6,330 nt of DNA from Nioella sp964229645. GTDB taxonomy: Bacteria; Pseudomonadota; Alphaproteobacteria; Rhodobacterales; Rhodobacteraceae. Position 1 is the stretch's first letter, and each line of letters opens with the position of its first letter. The stretch is from contig NZ_CAXREX010000058.1 in the NCBI RefSeq assembly GCF_964229645.1, positions 1 to 6,330 of the forward strand. Reading direction: 5' to 3'. Of the stretch, positions 4,797-6,330 are shown piece by piece. The notes beneath the pieces are model-generated. The model had not been told where the DNA came from and made no database searches. It saw only the letters and a list, made by a program, of their open reading frames with translations. The translations under genes were made by a program, and so were the position numbers.

Positions 4797-5725
4797 AGCT
4801 CTTCATCACGGGCGCGGGCAGCTACGTGGGCCTTGCCGCCGCCGAGGCGGCGATGCGGGCGGGGCACGCGGTGGTGGTGCATTCACGCTACGGGCACAAG
4901 CTGCACTGGCCCGACGCGCCCGGGGTCACGCCCGTGACCGGGCCGCTCGACGGGCCTGACCTGGCCCAACAGATGGCAGGCTGCGACGCGGTTCTGCATA
5001 TCGCGGGGCGGATGGCGGGAACAGAGGCCGAGTTCACCCGCGACGTGGTGGAGGCCAGCCGCGCGGTGATGCGCGCGGCGCGCGAAGCGGGTGTTCCCCG
5101 CGTGGTGCTGGCCGGCAGCGTATCGGTCTATGGCCCGGACCGGGTGGGCACGGTCATCGACGAAACGAGCCCCCTCGCCCCCAGGCCCGAAGAACGCGAC
5201 GCCTATACCCGCGCCAAGCTGGCCCAGGAACGCGCGATGCAGGACGAGGCCCAGGGAACTGGCCTGACCATCCTGCGCCTTGGCGCGATCTGGGGGCCGG
5301 GACGGCTGTGGAATGCCCATATCGGCCTTGCCAGGGGCCCGGTTGTGATCCGCATCGGGCGCGAGGGGCAGATACCCCTCTGCGAGATCGACCGCGCGGG
5401 CGACGCGCTGGTCAAGGCCGCAAGCGCGCCCGCGGGCATCTACAACATCCTCGATGACGACCTGCCCGACCGCCTGCGCTTTCTCAACGCGCTCTCAGCG
5501 GGCGGCTGGCCGCGGCTCGTGCTGCCGTTCCACTGGCGGATCCTCGACCGGATCGCCGGCAATCGCCGGGGCGGACCGGGGTTGCTGCGCCGGGCGGTTC
5601 TGCGCGCGCGGATGATGCCGGTGGGCTGGGATGGGCAGCGCGCGGTCGCTGCGCTTGGCCTTGATCCGCAGCACCCGTTCGAAACCCTGATGGCGGCCAA
5701 CCTGGCCGAAGGGGGCGCGCCATGA
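4784..5725 (+). CDS. NAD(P)-dependent epimerase/dehydratase (extended SDR)
   Basis: 313 residues, the usual length of extended SDR sugar epimerases, dehydratases and reductases. The nucleotide-binding motif TGAGSYVG spans 9-16, the serine region GSVSVYG is at 111-117, and the active-site pair in YTRAK is Y141 and K145. LRLGAIWGPG (164-173) is the typical family segment following the catalytic helix. After the second strand, S34-R35 replaces the acidic residue common in NAD-specific members, hinting at NADP(H); this is inference. Residues 251-277 are rich in Arg and hydrophobics. Members act on nucleotide-linked sugars or on other small carbonyl substrates, so epimerase, dehydratase and reductase are all possible here. 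It overlaps the Gfo/Idh/MocA gene by 13 bases and the next glycosyltransferase by 4, so all three are almost certainly one operon. Confidence 0.88.
   Translation: MGALKLFITGAGSYVGLAAAEAAMRAGHAVVVHSRYGHKLHWPDAPGVTPVTGPLDGPDLAQQMAGCDAVLHIAGRMAGTEAEFTRDVVEASRAVMRAAREAGVPRVVLAGSVSVYGPDRVGTVIDETSPLAPRPEERDAYTRAKLAQERAMQDEAQGTGLTILRLGAIWGPGRLWNAHIGLARGPVVIRIGREGQIPLCEIDRAGDALVKAASAPAGIYNILDDDLPDRLRFLNALSAGGWPRLVLPFHWRILDRIAGNRRGGPGLLRRAVLRARMMPVGWDGQRAVAALGLDPQHPFETLMAANLAEGGAP
5709..5715 (+). promoter_or_regulatory. Ribosome-binding site for the GT4 gene
   Basis: AAGGGGG, six bases before the ATG at 5722, is a good Shine-Dalgarno and supports this start with an ATGA overlap of the epimerase stop. 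Confidence 0.6.
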
Positions 5726-6330
5726 AGATCGCCTACCTGACCGGGGAATACCCGCGCGCCACCGACACCTTCATTCAGCGCGAGGTCGCGGGCCTGCGCG
5801 CGGAAGGCATCGAGGTTCTGACCTGCTCGATCCGGCGCACGGGCGATCAGCACCTCGTGGGCGAAGAGCAGAGGGCCGAGGCCGCGCGCACCTTCCACGT
5901 ACTGCCCGCTGTGGCTAATCCCCTGCGCATGGCGCGTGCCGAGCTTTGGGCCATGGCCCGCCCTGCGCGCTACCTGCGTGCGCTGGCGCTGGCCTGGAAA
6001 ACCGCGCCGAGGGGGATCAGGGGCCGGGTCTACAACCTGATCTATTTCGCCGAGGCCGTGGTGCTGGCCCATCACATGGCGCGCATGGGGGTCAGCCACC
6101 TGCACAATCACATCGCCAAGTCGAGCTGCACCGTGGCCATGCTGGCCGCCGAGATCGCGGGTCTGCCCTACAGCTTTACCCTGCACGGGCCCGATATCTT
6201 CTTTGCCCCGGAGCATTGGCGGCTGGATGAAAAGATCGCCCGCGCCCGCTTTGTTGCCTGCATCAGCGAATTCAGCCGCAGCCAGGCGATGTTCTGGTCC
6301 GACCGGGGGCACTGGCCGAAGCTGAAGATC
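5722..6330 (+). CDS. GT4-family (GT-B fold) glycosyltransferase, N-terminal part (3' end outside window)
   Basis: The frame is open from ATG 5722 to the window end, giving 203 residues, about half of a typical GT4 enzyme. It has the N-terminal acceptor-binding domain features of exopolysaccharide and colanic-acid-type transferases: MKIAYLTGEYPRATDTFIQREV (1-22, the P..s.TF...E pattern), HLHNH (126-130, matching the usual HxHxH segment), YSFTLHGPDIFF (150-161, matching SFT.H..DI) and ISEFSRSQ (181-188). The nucleotide-sugar-binding C-terminal domain with its EX7E motif would lie beyond the window, so whether the gene is intact is unknown. There is no signal peptide; such enzymes work at the cytoplasmic face of the inner membrane. 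It is the third gene of the plus-strand operon, starting inside the epimerase stop codon. The family supports a role in extending a lipid-linked glycan, with donor and linkage unknown. Confidence 0.88.
   Translation, partial: MKIAYLTGEYPRATDTFIQREVAGLRAEGIEVLTCSIRRTGDQHLVGEEQRAEAARTFHVLPAVANPLRMARAELWAMARPARYLRALALAWKTAPRGIRGRVYNLIYFAEAVVLAHHMARMGVSHLHNHIAKSSCTVAMLAAEIAGLPYSFTLHGPDIFFAPEHWRLDEKIARARFVACISEFSRSQAMFWSDRGHWPKLKI

Noticed and set aside
5440..6312. 290-residue open frame on the minus strand opposite the epimerase and GT4 genes
   Set aside because: It is antisense to two well-supported genes and shows no recognisable motifs; it is explained by GC-rich codon bias.

Overview
This 6,330-base window is GC-rich and densely coding, apart from one AT-rich gap near 3,480-3,570. 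Codon use, the protein sequences and the tight gene packing suggest an alphaproteobacterium, most likely of the Rhodobacterales (Roseobacter/Rhodobacter-like). That placement is by impression of the proteins and not by any search.

Layout. The left edge (1-375, +) is the C-terminal catalytic half of the chromosome-dimer-resolution recombinase XerD. A short gap (376-454) holds a possible terminator and a striking 11-bp tandem repeat built on GTACAC. Next come two translationally coupled genes on the plus strand: a GMC-family FAD oxidoreductase (455-2020) and a classical short-chain dehydrogenase (2017-2775). A WecG/TagA/CpsF-type (GT26) glycosyltransferase lies on the minus strand (2772-3518). 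Its stop codon shares a TTAA with the SDR stop. An AT-rich divergent promoter region (3519-3647) separates it from a second plus-strand run: a Gfo/Idh/MocA-type oxidoreductase (3648-4796), an NAD(P)-dependent epimerase/dehydratase (4784-5725) and the N-terminal domain of a GT4 glycosyltransferase (5722 to beyond the window). The genes of this run overlap by 13 and 4 bases.

How the genes may work together. Two glycosyltransferases, three nucleotide-dependent sugar-type oxidoreductases and one flavin oxidoreductase side by side look like the edge of a surface-polysaccharide (exopolysaccharide or lipid-linked glycan) gene cluster that begins just after the housekeeping xerD gene. The GT26 enzyme would add a sugar to a polyprenyl-diphosphate-linked acceptor, and the GT4 enzyme would extend the chain. 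The Gfo/Idh/MocA and epimerase enzymes would make or modify the sugar. The coupled GMC flavoenzyme and SDR could form an oxidation-then-reduction pair on one substrate. No substrate can be assigned from sequence alone.

The points most worth a second look are the helically phased GTACAC repeats, the four-cysteine motif in the GMC enzyme, the coupled flavin/SDR pair, non-canonical catalytic positions in two of the oxidoreductases, Arg-rich segments shared by several of the enzymes, and the AT-rich TpA-dense promoter with a perfect palindrome over its -10 box. I saw no RNA genes, insertion sequences or CRISPR arrays.
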